Source: Cellvibrio fontiphilus_A
Lineage (GTDB): Bacteria; Pseudomonadota; Gammaproteobacteria; Pseudomonadales; Cellvibrionaceae
Assembly: GCF_042646205.1 (NCBI RefSeq)
Contig: NZ_JBHRTF010000004.1
Coordinates: 372,001-436,000, forward strand
Length of the DNA stretch: 64,000 nt
Direction of reading: 5' to 3'
The notes under the pieces were generated by a model. That model had not been told where the DNA came from and searched no databases. It saw only the letters and a list, made by a program, of their open reading frames with translations. Shown piece by piece: positions 50,196-59,701 of this stretch. Each line of letters opens with the position of its first letter. Within the stretch, counting starts at the first letter, position 1. The translations under genes and the position numbers were made by a program.

Positions 50196-50699
50196 ATGCG
50201 TTTACTGCCTACATACGGCATCCTGCCAACCCGCCCATCCATCGCTTTTCTAGGTCTTCTGCTGTGTGTTCTGCTCAGTGGCTGTGCGGCGATGAAACCC
50301 AAATTGGAACAGCCAACCGTCAAGGTGACGGGGCTGCAATTATTGCCGGCGCAGGGTTTATTGCAGCCGATACAAGTGAGTTTATTGGTGACCAATCCCA
50401 ACGACCGCGATTTATCACTGCGCGGTATGTCCTACACGGTAGGCATAGAAAATTTTGATGTATTAAGCGGTGTGAGCAACGAGTTGCCAACGCTCGCGGC
50501 CTATCAGGAAACTCCGATAAAAGTCGTTGTGACTGCCAATGTATTGCAGCTGGTGCGCCTGATTGAACATTTTGGTCGCAATGGTATGAAAGAAAATGTT
50601 GATTATAATTTTTCTGCCAAATTGGATTTCAGTGCCTGGTTGCCAGCGCTGCGCGTGAACGAAAAAGGCTCTATTCCGCTGGTGGCCAAAAAGCGCTGA
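50196..50699 (+). CDS. LEA type 2 (WHy-domain) lipoprotein
   Basis: A 167-residue protein with a lipobox (LLSGCAAM), so Cys30 should be lipidated. The mature part is a single LEA14/WHy beta-sandwich: VKVTGLQLLP, VSLLVTNPNDRDLSLRGMSYTVGIENFDVLSGVS and VDYNFSAKLDFSAW. Bacterial WHy lipoproteins are associated with stress tolerance and desiccation, but direct roles are little known. It has an own upstream region and lies 154 bp before parC. The +2 residue is Ala, consistent with outer-membrane sorting. Confidence 0.85.
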   Translation: MRLLPTYGILPTRPSIAFLGLLLCVLLSGCAAMKPKLEQPTVKVTGLQLLPAQGLLQPIQVSLLVTNPNDRDLSLRGMSYTVGIENFDVLSGVSNELPTLAAYQETPIKVVVTANVLQLVRLIEHFGRNGMKENVDYNFSAKLDFSAWLPALRVNEKGSIPLVAKKR

Positions 50700-50853
50700 G
50701 GCCTAAAAAATTAACCGTCAGATTGATAGTAAACAGCGGCAGTAAACAGTGACCGCAAAAAAGTGACAGAAAAATTAGCCTGAATTTAACAATAGACTGC
50801 GCTGATTTTTAGCAAAAGTATTTTCACTGAATTATGCATTTTCAGGATTCTCA

Positions 50854-53112
50854 ATGACAGACGACATTACCCTGCCCGAAGCCGATGAGCGCATTGCGCT
50901 AAAAGATTACACCGAGAAAGCCTATCTCGATTATTCCATGTACGTGATTCTCGACCGCGCCCTGCCACACATAGGCGACGGTCTTAAACCCGTGCAGCGC
51001 CGCATTGTTTATGCGATGAGTGAACTGGGGTTAAAAGCCAGCGCCAAATATAAAAAATCCGCGCGCACCGTGGGCGATGTGATCGGTAAATTCCACCCGC
51101 ATGGTGACTCTGCTTCCTATGAGGCCATGGTGTTAATGGCGCAGCCATTTTCCTATCGCTACACCTTGGTGGATGGCCAGGGCAACTGGGGGTCGCCGGA
51201 TGATCCTAAATCCTTCGCGGCTATGCGTTATACCGAATCGCGCCTTACCAAATACAGCGAAGTATTGTTGGAAGAGTTGGGGCAGGGCACAGTAGATTGG
51301 CAGCCCAACTTTGACGGTACGCTGGAAGAGCCGGTGGTATTGCCCGCGCGCGTTCCCAACGTGTTATTAAACGGCACCACCGGTATTGCCGTAGGTATGG
51401 CCACCGATATTCCGCCGCACAATTTGCGCGAAGTGGTCAATGCCTGTGTGCATTTATTGGATAACCCGCAAGCGACAGTGGCGGATTTGTGCCAGCACAT
51501 TCTCGGCCCCGATATGCCCACCGAGGCGGAAATTATTTCGCCGCGCGATGAATTGCTCAAAATGTACGAAACCGGGCGCGGCAGTGTGCGCATGCGCGCA
51601 GTCTGGCAAAAGGATGAAGAGTCGGGCGATATTATTATCACCGCACTGCCACATCAGGTGAGTGGCGCCAAAATTCTGGAGCAAATCGCTGCGCAAATGC
51701 AGGCGAAAAAATTGCCCATGGTGGCGGATTTACGCGATGAATCCGATCACGAAAACCCCACCCGTTTGGTCATAGTGCCGCGCTCCAATCGTGTTGACCT
51801 TGAACAGATTATGCAGCACTTGTTTGCCACCACTGAGCTTGAGCGCACCTATCGTGTCAACATGAACATGATTGGTATCGACGGTAAACCCGCAGTGAAA
51901 TCCCTCGCCAAAATTTTGGGCGAGTGGCTGAGCTTCCGAACCGTCACTACCCGCCGCCGTTTGCAACACCGCTTGGAAAAAGTGGAAGAGCGCTTGCTGC
52001 GTTTGGCGGCTTTGATGATTGTATTCCTCAATGTGGACGAAGTGATTCGCATTATTCGCGAAGAGGAAAACCCCAAGCCAGTGCTGATGGAGCGTTTCAA
52101 TTTAATTGAAATGCAAGCGGAATATATTCTGGAAACCAAATTGCGTCAGTTGGCGCGTTTGGAAGAAATGAAAATCCGCGAAGAACAAGACGCACTGATT
52201 AAAGAGCGCGATGGCCTGTTAAAAATTCTCGACTCGGCGGTGAAATTAAAAAATCTGGTGCGCAAAGAATTAATGCAAATTGCTGAAGCCTTTGGCGATG
52301 AACGCCGCTCGCCGATTGTTGAACGTGCGGAAGCCCAGGCCTTGAGCGAAACTGAATTGGTGAGCGCGGAAGCAATTACCGTGGTGATTTCTGACAAGGG
52401 CTGGATTCGCGCCGCCAAGGGGCACGATATAGACCCAACCGGTTTGAGTTACAAAGCCGGTGACAGTTTTAAATTTGCCGTGCAGGGCAAGAGCAATCAG
52501 CCGGTGATATTAATTGACTCCACCGGGCGCAGTTATTCCGTTGCCGCGCACAACCTGCCCTCGGCGCGTGGTCAGGGCGAGCCTTTAAGTGGTCGCATTA
52601 GTCCACCGAGCGGCGCGACCTTTGAAGGCGCATTAATGGGCGCCGACAATCAGCGCGTATTAATTGCCTCAGATGCCGGTTATGGTTTTGTCGCCAAACT
52701 GGAAGACTTGGCGAGCAAAAACAAAGCGGGCAAAGCGCTGCTCAGTTTGCCCGAGGGCGCGCAGGTGTTGCCGCCGCAATTAATTCATGCACCCGAGCAG
52801 GCACAATTGGCAGCGGTGAGTAATGATGGTCGCCTGCTGGTATTCCCCGTCACCGAATTGCCGGAACTGGCCAAAGGCAAGGGCAATAAAATTATGAATA
52901 TCCCTTCAGCAAAAGTGCAAAGCCGCGAGGAGTTTGTGGTGGCGCTGGCGGTGATTCACCCGGGGCAATTACTTACCCTGCATTCGGGTAAACGTTTTAT
53001 CACCCTGAAAGCGGCCGACCTTGAACACTACAAAGGTGAGCGTGGTCGCCGCGGTAATAAATTGCCGCGCGGTTTCCAAAAAGTGGATAAAGCCGAAGTC
53101 AGTGACAAGTAA
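50854..53112 (+). CDS. parC: DNA topoisomerase IV subunit A (ParC)
   Basis: ParC breaks and rejoins DNA to decatenate daughter chromosomes together with ParE. The 752-residue protein has RRIVYAMSELGL, the quinolone-region HPHGDSASYEAM and the active-site Tyr126 (AAMRYTESRL). Ser86 and Glu90 match the unmutated quinolone-sensitive residues of E. coli ParC (80 and 84). The C-terminal beta-pinwheel is shorter than in GyrA and lacks the GyrA box, which separates it from gyrase. parE is not in the window. A terminator lies 10 bp past the stop. Confidence 0.95.
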   Translation: MTDDITLPEADERIALKDYTEKAYLDYSMYVILDRALPHIGDGLKPVQRRIVYAMSELGLKASAKYKKSARTVGDVIGKFHPHGDSASYEAMVLMAQPFSYRYTLVDGQGNWGSPDDPKSFAAMRYTESRLTKYSEVLLEELGQGTVDWQPNFDGTLEEPVVLPARVPNVLLNGTTGIAVGMATDIPPHNLREVVNACVHLLDNPQATVADLCQHILGPDMPTEAEIISPRDELLKMYETGRGSVRMRAVWQKDEESGDIIITALPHQVSGAKILEQIAAQMQAKKLPMVADLRDESDHENPTRLVIVPRSNRVDLEQIMQHLFATTELERTYRVNMNMIGIDGKPAVKSLAKILGEWLSFRTVTTRRRLQHRLEKVEERLLRLAALMIVFLNVDEVIRIIREEENPKPVLMERFNLIEMQAEYILETKLRQLARLEEMKIREEQDALIKERDGLLKILDSAVKLKNLVRKELMQIAEAFGDERRSPIVERAEAQALSETELVSAEAITVVISDKGWIRAAKGHDIDPTGLSYKAGDSFKFAVQGKSNQPVILIDSTGRSYSVAAHNLPSARGQGEPLSGRISPPSGATFEGALMGADNQRVLIASDAGYGFVAKLEDLASKNKAGKALLSLPEGAQVLPPQLIHAPEQAQLAAVSNDGRLLVFPVTELPELAKGKGNKIMNIPSAKVQSREEFVVALAVIHPGQLLTLHSGKRFITLKAADLEHYKGERGRRGNKLPRGFQKVDKAEVSDK

Positions 53113-53121
53113 CAGCAATTT

Positions 53122-53149
53122 ATAAAGGCGGTTCTCCGCCTTTATTTTT
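53122..53149 (+). terminator. Rho-independent terminator after parC
   Basis: Arms ATAAAGGCGG and CCGCCTTTAT with a 4-nt loop and a T-run after. Confidence 0.9.
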
Positions 53150-53211
53150 GCCTGCAACACTCGTACAAACAATTACACAAACAATAACGTAAAAATTAAA
53201 CAGGAGTTGTT

Positions 53212-53484
53212 ATGCCGGACAAAGACCAGCGTCGCCATGTTCGCACCAATTTTAGTTGCCGCATTAAAATCCAACACGATTCCATTGGTGAGCTGTATGT
53301 AAAAACCCGCGATATTTCTGACGGCGGTGTTTTTGTAGTGTTGGAGCCCGAACATATACCACCCATAGGTACGCATTTAATTGGCCAAGTACAGGGCTTG
53401 ATGGAGGATGCGCCGATTTTGGAAATGGAAGTGGTGCGCGTGGAGCCAGCGGGTGTGGGTTTACGTTTTGTGCAAGAAGATTAA
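53212..53484 (+). CDS. PilZ-domain protein (c-di-GMP receptor)
   Basis: A 90-residue stand-alone PilZ domain. It has the c-di-GMP-binding words: QRRHVRTNF (R-x-x-x-R) and DISDGGV (D-x-S-x-x-G), and ends in VGLRFVQED. Such small proteins bind cyclic di-GMP and change the activity of a partner by contact. A GGAG ribosome site lies before the ATG. It begins 99 bp after parC and is followed after 9 bp by a secreted deacetylase gene, perhaps coupling surface polysaccharide handling to c-di-GMP, which is only an inference. Confidence 0.88.
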   Translation: MPDKDQRRHVRTNFSCRIKIQHDSIGELYVKTRDISDGGVFVVLEPEHIPPIGTHLIGQVQGLMEDAPILEMEVVRVEPAGVGLRFVQED

Positions 53485-53493
53485 GCAGGTTAG

Positions 53494-54567
53494 ATGATGT
53501 TGACTGTGTTGCGTTTAGTGCTTGTCAGTTTTATTGCCGCCTGTGCGCTGCCCACCAGTGCCGCCGTGGTGCTTTTGTATCACCACGTGAGTGATAAAAC
53601 CCCAAAATCCACCAGCATCAGCCCGGCAGCGTTTGAAGCGCAAATGGATTATCTGCAGGCAAATCATTTTACGGTAGTGCCGCTGCTGGAACTCACCGAA
53701 AAATTGCGCAAGGGCGAACCCCTGCCAGATAAAACCGTCGCTATTACCTTTGATGATTCTTATGTGTCGGTTTACGGCTCAGCGTTTCCGCGCTTACAAA
53801 AACGCGGCTGGCCTTTTACCTTTTTTGTGAATACCGATGCGGTGGGCACAGGTAAGGTTTTTGTAAACTGGGATCAGCTGCGTGAAATGGCTAAGGCGGG
53901 GGTGACTATCGCCAACCACAGCAGCAGCCATACCCATTTGCCGCGCCGTGAAAAAAATGAAACTCTGGCGCAGTGGCGTGCGCGCATTAGGGCAGAAATT
54001 AATCAGGCGCAGCAAAAAATTATTGATGAAATAGGTTCTGCTCCCAAGGTCATGGCCTATCCCTTTGGTGAATATGATCATGAAGTGCAGCGCATCGCCA
54101 AACAACTCGGCTATATCGCGTTTGGCCAACAATCCGGTGTGCTCTACAGCGAGGGCGATTTACAGTCAGTGCCGCGTTTTCCCTTTGGTGGCAGTTTCAG
54201 TGATCTGGATGATTTTATTCTCAAGGTGAATAGCAAAGCCATGCCACTTAAAGCGGTTGAGTTTTTTGACGATCAAAAAAATAAAACCAACAGTCTGATT
54301 GTGCGCGCCGGTGAAAAACCCTGGTTGGTATTAACCCCCAATGACCCGGCGCTGCTGAAAAAAATAAATTGTTTTGCCACCGGGCAGGGCGCTATTCCCA
54401 CTCAAATTATGAATAACCAACTCTGGGCACAGGCTAATACCCCGCTCACTGCGGGCCGCACCCGTTACAACTGCACCGCTTACAGCGGCGAAAAAGGCCG
54501 CTTTTATTGGTACACCCAGCAATGGCTGGCGACCGATAAACAGGGTAACTGGACTTATCGAGATTAA
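53494..54567 (+). CDS. Secreted polysaccharide deacetylase (NodB-type)
   Basis: A 357-residue protein with a signal peptide (ALPTSA at the cut) and a carbohydrate-esterase-4 domain. ITFDDSY carries the catalytic Asp pair, ANHSSSHTHLP the H-x-x-x-H metal site, and MAYPFGEYD the next conserved motif. A C-terminal extension of about 90 residues with two cysteines (INCFATG, YNCTAYSG) follows, which may bind or anchor. The general layout is like PgaB/IcaB N-deacetylases of exopolysaccharide. Two adjacent ATG (53494, 53497) open it. It is 9 bp after the PilZ gene. Confidence 0.87.
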   Translation: MMLTVLRLVLVSFIAACALPTSAAVVLLYHHVSDKTPKSTSISPAAFEAQMDYLQANHFTVVPLLELTEKLRKGEPLPDKTVAITFDDSYVSVYGSAFPRLQKRGWPFTFFVNTDAVGTGKVFVNWDQLREMAKAGVTIANHSSSHTHLPRREKNETLAQWRARIRAEINQAQQKIIDEIGSAPKVMAYPFGEYDHEVQRIAKQLGYIAFGQQSGVLYSEGDLQSVPRFPFGGSFSDLDDFILKVNSKAMPLKAVEFFDDQKNKTNSLIVRAGEKPWLVLTPNDPALLKKINCFATGQGAIPTQIMNNQLWAQANTPLTAGRTRYNCTAYSGEKGRFYWYTQQWLATDKQGNWTYRD

Positions 54568-54604
54568 GTTTTTAAATAAGCCGGAAACAACCGAATTGAA
54601 ACAA

Positions 54605-54637
54605 CGGTTATTTAAAGAATAGCTATTCAAATAACCG
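54605..54637. repeat. Nested palindrome between deacetylase and the 1001-residue gene
   Basis: Arms CGGTTATTT and AAATAACCG surround a perfect 12-bp palindrome GAATAGCTATTC, with 3 unpaired bases on the left. The stem is AT-rich, has no T-run, and lies 38 bp after the deacetylase stop. It may be a regulatory site for the downstream gene, or a weak terminator. Confidence 0.5.
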
Positions 54638-54718
54638 CTATTGAAAAAATTGCGATTCAAAAAAGTGCAACAACTCAAATAACAACAATAAACATGATGA
54701 TTCAATTAAGGAATTGAT

Positions 54719-57700
54719 GTGTATAAATTAATTTTTCGCGGCGACTTGGTGGCGGGCGCAGAGCGCGCGCAGACCATTGCCAATTTATCCCGCCTGTTAA
54801 AACAATCTCCCGAGCGCATTGAACAGTTGCTTTTTAGCGGTAGTGCGCGTGTGGTTAAACGCGTTGATACGGCTGACCTTGCTGCCAAATGGCAAAACGC
54901 ATTTGCCAAGGCCGGTGCGCAGTTAGTGATCGAGGCGGAGCCGGCCACTCAACAGGAGGCGATTGCTCCTCGCGAACCAAACAACGCAGCGAAGCAAGAG
55001 GCTGTATTGCCTGCTAACGAAATGGCAGGCGTGGTGGTACAGCCCGCAGTCTTGCCGGTGGATGAAAAAAACAGTGCGGCGACTATTCAGCGTGGGAAGA
55101 AAATAGTCCTAAGCGCTGCGCTGCTGCTAGTGCTTGTGGTGGCAGGTATAGGGCTGCTTTGGCAGCAGGGTTATGTGAACCGCTGGCTGCTTTCGTCAGT
55201 GAGTGATGAAGAAAAAACCTTGCTGAATGCGCTGGCAGATTCCAATTTATTGGCAATTGCGCGTATGGATTTTGCGCTGTTGCGGCGGTTGGATGCCAGT
55301 GCCGCCAGCAGCGCAGCACTGCAAGAAAACTTGCCCGGACTGGAGGCCGATTTTTGGTCCAGCCTTGAGCGTGCAGGCGTGAATTTACCCCAGCAAGCCA
55401 CGCACATTTATGCACTTGCCTATGTGGATAAGGAGGTGGATGCGGCACTCGTAATTCGCGGCAATTTAACCCCGGAAAAAATAAAAGGCTGGATAGCTTC
55501 ACGTTACGGTATCGACAAGGAAGACGAACAGGGTATTTGGTTTTCCCGCATCGACCCCAGCAATTGTGAAAAAGGCGCACCGCTGCTGGCGAATATTCAA
55601 CAGGGCCAAGTGATTCTGGGTGCGCCAGCGGCGGTAATGCGTATTGTCGGGCGAGTTAAAGGCAATGCTCCTGCCAATTTAGATACCAATGATTGGCAAG
55701 AAACCTTGGCGGGAAAATTATTCTCGCTCGCTATTTTTTCGCCCGCGCGCTGGCAGGGCGATAAACAAGGCATGGTGCAGCATGCCCTGGCAAAAGCCGC
55801 CGCTGTTATGCAGCCGGTGCGTGAGGTTTATCTGGATGCTGAACCTGAGCTTGCCACGCAAGGGATAAAAATCAGCCTGAGTATTCATAGCGAGGATACA
55901 AAATTTATCAGCGATAGCCATGCATCAGCCAAAAACTGGCTGGATGAAACCCGCAAGGAAATTGCCCAGGATTTTCCCGATGTGATTGCGACTTACAATC
56001 GCTTGAGCCTCCATCATTCCAGTAACCAACTGCAAGCTTCGTTGCGTTTTGATCGCCAGATAAAAGATGAACTGGCGAATTGGTTTTCCTCGCTGTTTCG
56101 TTTTTCCTCAGATCAAGGCACTGCCAATCTGGTGCAGCAAGAAGTGGTGAATGAAAACCCGCCGGTGTTCACCGCCGCTAACATCGCCCAGCTGCGCAGT
56201 TTTTCGGCGCAAGACGAATTTATGGATGCGGTTTATAAAACCGTCGCCGGCCCTTTTGGTGTGGGCGTGGAATCGCTCGCGCTCAAAGATGGCAAGGTAG
56301 AAATGAAGCTGGGCGTAAAAGCCTATGATCTGCCTGGCCTGGGTGAAGAGGCCGTACCTGCCGAACTGGTTATTACCGATGTGACTGACGCCCAGGGCAA
56401 TTCACTTTTACCCCGGCATTCTTGCGGCGAGGCTGATGTGCGTGCGGCTACCGCCATTGATCACACCTACCCGAGCAGCCGCTTTGAAGATGGCAAACTG
56501 GTTTCCGGCCAGGTGCTCAGCGGTGAAAAAACACTTTCCTTACCAGCGGGTGTCGGCTTCGCCCAAGTGGCGCAAATAAAGGGTTATATCGACTACCGAT
56601 TGCCCACCACGGTCGAGAAAAAAATTATCGAGGCACCACTCGCCGGCAAGTTGGTTGACTTGCACGGGCTGCGTGTTCGCTTTAAATCAGCGGCGGCGAG
56701 CAGTTTGGATTTTGAATACAGCGGCGATACCAATCGCCTCTTGCAGGTAAATGCCTTGAATGACAAGCGCCAGGTGCTGGCGACCAGTGGTGCCATGCGC
56801 AGGGGCATGTTTTTTGGATCGGGTAAAGCCGCCAGTGTGGAGATAAAAGGTTCAGTGGCGGCCGCAGAAATAATGGTTGCCAGTGCGTTTGAAAACCAGC
56901 GCTATGAATTTGTTTTGACGCACATGGCGCCACCGGCAAAAGCGTTTTTCAGCGAGCGCGAAATTCCGCCACGGTTTGACGATAAAGCCTTTGAACAATT
57001 GGTCTTGGCCAAGGCGCCGGTCATTAATGAATTTCCATTTTATCCACCCAAGGCGCGCGTGACTGCCGCACCGGTGGAATTGGCGATTAATGATGTGCGC
57101 AGCAGCAGTTTTGGTTTATCGATTGAAGGTGCTGCCTATACCGATTTGGCGCTGCCACTTTATGCGCACATAGGTGTTGCCCAGTTGTTTATTCAACAGG
57201 TGGCAGATGCCGAGGGCAAACTATTTCCGGTGAACAAAACGGTGCCACTGTATTTTGAGCGGCAGGGTGGCATGACTTTTAATGGGGTGTATCAACCGGA
57301 TGAAAAAACACCCTGGCTGCGCGCCGATTTTTCATTCAGGGCGGCCGATGTACAGGTGGAAAAAATCAGCAAGTTACAGGGTGAGCTGCGTTTTTATCAG
57401 CCCCGGCATTTGCAAACTGCCAGCCTGCCGTTTGCGCTGGGCCCAATTTGGGGTGGGCCTAAATCTCGAGTGGAACTAGTGGAGTGGAAAGCCGGCCGCC
57501 TGGTATTCAACGTGCAGGGAAATTACGAAGAGATTGTAGGGCTCAAAGCATTTAATGCGGCGGGGGATTTAGTTAGTCATCCGGCGCAGTATTCTGCGAT
57601 TTTCGGTCAGCCCCAACTTAACTTGGAAATCAGCGAGGTGCCAACGCGTTTTGAAATTGAATACACCAGTGAGAGCGAAGAATTATTGGTGCCTTTTGCT

Positions 57701-57724
57701 GTGGATCTGCCCGCTGACAATTAA
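54719..57724 (+). CDS. Large membrane-anchored protein of unknown function
   Basis: A 1001-residue protein starting at GTG (54719) with AAGG upstream. The first 70 residues form a small module (YKLIFRGDLVAGAERAQTIANLS, QLLFSGSARVVKRVDTADLAAKWQNAFAKAGA) that also occurs at the N-terminus of other proteobacterial membrane proteins. Then come a polar linker, one membrane helix (129-148), and about 850 residues outside the cytoplasm, mostly strands, with repeated Cys-free beta-sandwich-like stretches. I see no enzyme motif and do not recognise the family. It is probably periplasmic. A terminator follows. Confidence 0.65.
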   Translation: MYKLIFRGDLVAGAERAQTIANLSRLLKQSPERIEQLLFSGSARVVKRVDTADLAAKWQNAFAKAGAQLVIEAEPATQQEAIAPREPNNAAKQEAVLPANEMAGVVVQPAVLPVDEKNSAATIQRGKKIVLSAALLLVLVVAGIGLLWQQGYVNRWLLSSVSDEEKTLLNALADSNLLAIARMDFALLRRLDASAASSAALQENLPGLEADFWSSLERAGVNLPQQATHIYALAYVDKEVDAALVIRGNLTPEKIKGWIASRYGIDKEDEQGIWFSRIDPSNCEKGAPLLANIQQGQVILGAPAAVMRIVGRVKGNAPANLDTNDWQETLAGKLFSLAIFSPARWQGDKQGMVQHALAKAAAVMQPVREVYLDAEPELATQGIKISLSIHSEDTKFISDSHASAKNWLDETRKEIAQDFPDVIATYNRLSLHHSSNQLQASLRFDRQIKDELANWFSSLFRFSSDQGTANLVQQEVVNENPPVFTAANIAQLRSFSAQDEFMDAVYKTVAGPFGVGVESLALKDGKVEMKLGVKAYDLPGLGEEAVPAELVITDVTDAQGNSLLPRHSCGEADVRAATAIDHTYPSSRFEDGKLVSGQVLSGEKTLSLPAGVGFAQVAQIKGYIDYRLPTTVEKKIIEAPLAGKLVDLHGLRVRFKSAAASSLDFEYSGDTNRLLQVNALNDKRQVLATSGAMRRGMFFGSGKAASVEIKGSVAAAEIMVASAFENQRYEFVLTHMAPPAKAFFSEREIPPRFDDKAFEQLVLAKAPVINEFPFYPPKARVTAAPVELAINDVRSSSFGLSIEGAAYTDLALPLYAHIGVAQLFIQQVADAEGKLFPVNKTVPLYFERQGGMTFNGVYQPDEKTPWLRADFSFRAADVQVEKISKLQGELRFYQPRHLQTASLPFALGPIWGGPKSRVELVEWKAGRLVFNVQGNYEEIVGLKAFNAAGDLVSHPAQYSAIFGQPQLNLEISEVPTRFEIEYTSESEELLVPFAVDLPADN

Positions 57725-57734
57725 CGCCGGATAT

Positions 57735-57767
57735 AAAAAAACGCGCCGTTGATTGGCGCGTTTTTTT
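57735..57767. terminator. Terminator after the 1001-residue gene
   Basis: A-run, arms ACGCGCC and GGCGCG(T) with a 7-nt loop and T7. It can act on both strands and separates this gene from the convergent lipoprotein gene. Confidence 0.9.
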
Positions 57768-57820
57768 AAGGCGTGATTGTTGATCGCCTGTTCGTTAAGT
57801 CGAGCGTTTACTCAACTCAC

Positions 57821-59107
57821 TCAGGGGCGTACAACAATATTAATTTCATCCACCAATTGCTGGCCTTGGGCATTGGTAGCAATTCTGTTGTCCTCATCGC
57901 GCACTTCAGCGCGCACGACCAACCGCAGTTGTTGATTCAATGCGAGATCCAAATCGGAACTCACGGACAACTTTCCGGTTTGATCCAGGGTGATCAGGTC
58001 ATCGTCAAAATCGTCTGATTTGGAATCAACAATCGACCAGTTGAGGTTGTAATCGTAATTGCTATCGGTTGCGTTGTCGGCAAAGGTAGCAGTGACGTTC
58101 AACTCCAGATTGCTGCCCTCGGTTACCGAGAGATTATCCGTACCGCCATTGCTGTTTTTGATCTCGATGGATTTGAGTTCCTTTTTCAATACCACCAGTT
58201 CCAATGTGTCGCTCTCGCCACCGCAGCTGGCAACCAGCTCAACGTCGGTGCCGGCATAAGTGCCGTTTTTGGCGGTAATTTTAGTGCCTTCAATCGTTAA
58301 CGAACTGCTCGGGGTGGCGGTCAGGCCGGCGTTAGCCAGGTCGAGCGAGGCATTGTTGGCGTAGGTGCCTTTGATGCTCACCGTGGCCGAATCGCCTTCG
58401 CGCATCTCGACTGATTTGTTGGAGGTGAGCGTCAGGCTGCGCAGTGAATCGGCAATATTAAGGGTGACCGGTGTAGAGCTAACTTTTTCACCGCTGTTGT
58501 TATTTGCGCTCACCACCACAGTAACGGCGCCGCTATTTTTGGTGCTCAGTGTGCCGCTGCTAACATCGCTAAAGCTGGCCAGGCTGGCCCCTTCGGTCAC
58601 TGCCCAATTCAGGTCGTAATCCAGGGTTAAACCATTATCAAATAGCGCATTGGCGGTGAGTGTGGCGTTTTGGCATTCATCAATGGGCGCGCTGACAGGA
58701 TTTACCGTAATGCTGACCAGATTGGCATCGGATACGATCACGTTTTGGGTGTCGCTCAGGCCGGCGTAGTCTACGGTCACAGTCAATTCGCCAACTTTGC
58801 CCGAGGGGGTGAACAAGCCGTTATTGATGCTGCCCAAGCTGGCGTCACTTACTTTCCAGGTGGCTTTGTTGTTGAGGTTGGTTGCTAGGTTTTCGCTGTT
58901 GCGACCAATCAGGTTTAATTGCAGCCGGCCTTGGTAGTGGGCGTAGCCTTCGTTGTCTTCCAGCTCAACGCGGGTAATGCCGTTTTTACCGGCATCTACC
59001 GTTTGCGCGACACGCGCGCTATCGCCGCCACCGCCACAGCCGGTCAGGCCCAGTGTTGTTGCGCCCAACAGCAGTGCGCAGGGAACCGCCAATCCTTTAA
59101 AACGCAT
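57821..59107 (-). CDS. Surface lipoprotein with four Ig-like (BIG2-type) repeats
   Basis: A 428-residue protein with the lipobox LGLTGC, so Cys24 is lipidated and followed by GGGG, a flexible leader. Four beta-sandwich repeats follow, each with a pattern such as LVSITVNP, LRSLTLTSN, LKSIEIKN and an ending VTVD/VVLK, as in bacterial Ig-like domain 2. Codons and length are regular. The ATG at 59107 with GGGAG 7 nt upstream is chosen; it overlaps the end of the barrel gene by 11 bp, so translation is probably coupled. The role may be adhesion or binding of a partner in the envelope; not known. Confidence 0.78.
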   Translation of the reverse strand: MRFKGLAVPCALLLGATTLGLTGCGGGGDSARVAQTVDAGKNGITRVELEDNEGYAHYQGRLQLNLIGRNSENLATNLNNKATWKVSDASLGSINNGLFTPSGKVGELTVTVDYAGLSDTQNVIVSDANLVSITVNPVSAPIDECQNATLTANALFDNGLTLDYDLNWAVTEGASLASFSDVSSGTLSTKNSGAVTVVVSANNNSGEKVSSTPVTLNIADSLRSLTLTSNKSVEMREGDSATVSIKGTYANNASLDLANAGLTATPSSSLTIEGTKITAKNGTYAGTDVELVASCGGESDTLELVVLKKELKSIEIKNSNGGTDNLSVTEGSNLELNVTATFADNATDSNYDYNLNWSIVDSKSDDFDDDLITLDQTGKLSVSSDLDLALNQQLRLVVRAEVRDEDNRIATNAQGQQLVDEINIVVRP

Positions 59108-59672
59108 AAGAAACTCCCAGGCCGCAGCCATCAATACGTAAGTCGTCATCTTTAAAGTAGCGGGCGCAATCCAGCGACCAGTAATAGTTTTTGCCTTCCA
59201 TCACCCGGTCTTGCAGGGAGAAGCCGTAGGTGAACCCGCCAAAGCGATCTTTTTGCGCATTGCCGAGTGTGGGCAAATGGGTTTCCAATTCGGTCGAGGT
59301 ATAACCCAGCAGCACCACTACACGTATATCGCCCGGTTGATAATCCGGGTTGGCAAGGGTGATGTAGGCGCCGCTTTGCTGGCTGATGTCCATGGTCACG
59401 CCGTATTTTTTATCGTCGCTCATGGGCACACCCAGCATGCCCTGCAGGCCTATGCCATCCAGTACGCCGTCGGTGACTTCCACATCGGCGCGCAGCTGGA
59501 ACAGGCTGGGCGAAAAGTTTTCCCCGGCGGCTTTGATGCGGGTGTAAGTGGCTTGGCCAGAGACATGGTAGGCCAGCGGCAGACCCTGATCCTGTGAGTG
59601 CCCTTGGGCAAAGGCGCCCGCACTGCTGGCCAGTGCGAGGCTACAAAGGGAGCTAACCAATCGTTTACGCAT
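59097..59672 (-). CDS. Small outer-membrane beta-barrel protein
   Basis: A 191-residue protein with a signal peptide (AGAFAQ at the cut) and alternating amphipathic strands, ending in VSYAF. The C-terminal Phe and the preceding pattern are the usual signal for outer-membrane barrel assembly. The size suggests an eight-stranded barrel of the OmpA/OmpW kind. Two Cys near the end (LDCARYF and DGCGLG) could form a disulfide. It overlaps the lipoprotein gene by 11 bp; a barrel with a coupled Ig-like lipoprotein suggests a two-part surface structure. Confidence 0.72.
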   Translation of the reverse strand: MRKRLVSSLCSLALASSAGAFAQGHSQDQGLPLAYHVSGQATYTRIKAAGENFSPSLFQLRADVEVTDGVLDGIGLQGMLGVPMSDDKKYGVTMDISQQSGAYITLANPDYQPGDIRVVVLLGYTSTELETHLPTLGNAQKDRFGGFTYGFSLQDRVMEGKNYYWSLDCARYFKDDDLRIDGCGLGVSYAF

Positions 59673-59701
59673 AGAAAATCCTTGCTGATGAGTAGGTTTG
59701 A

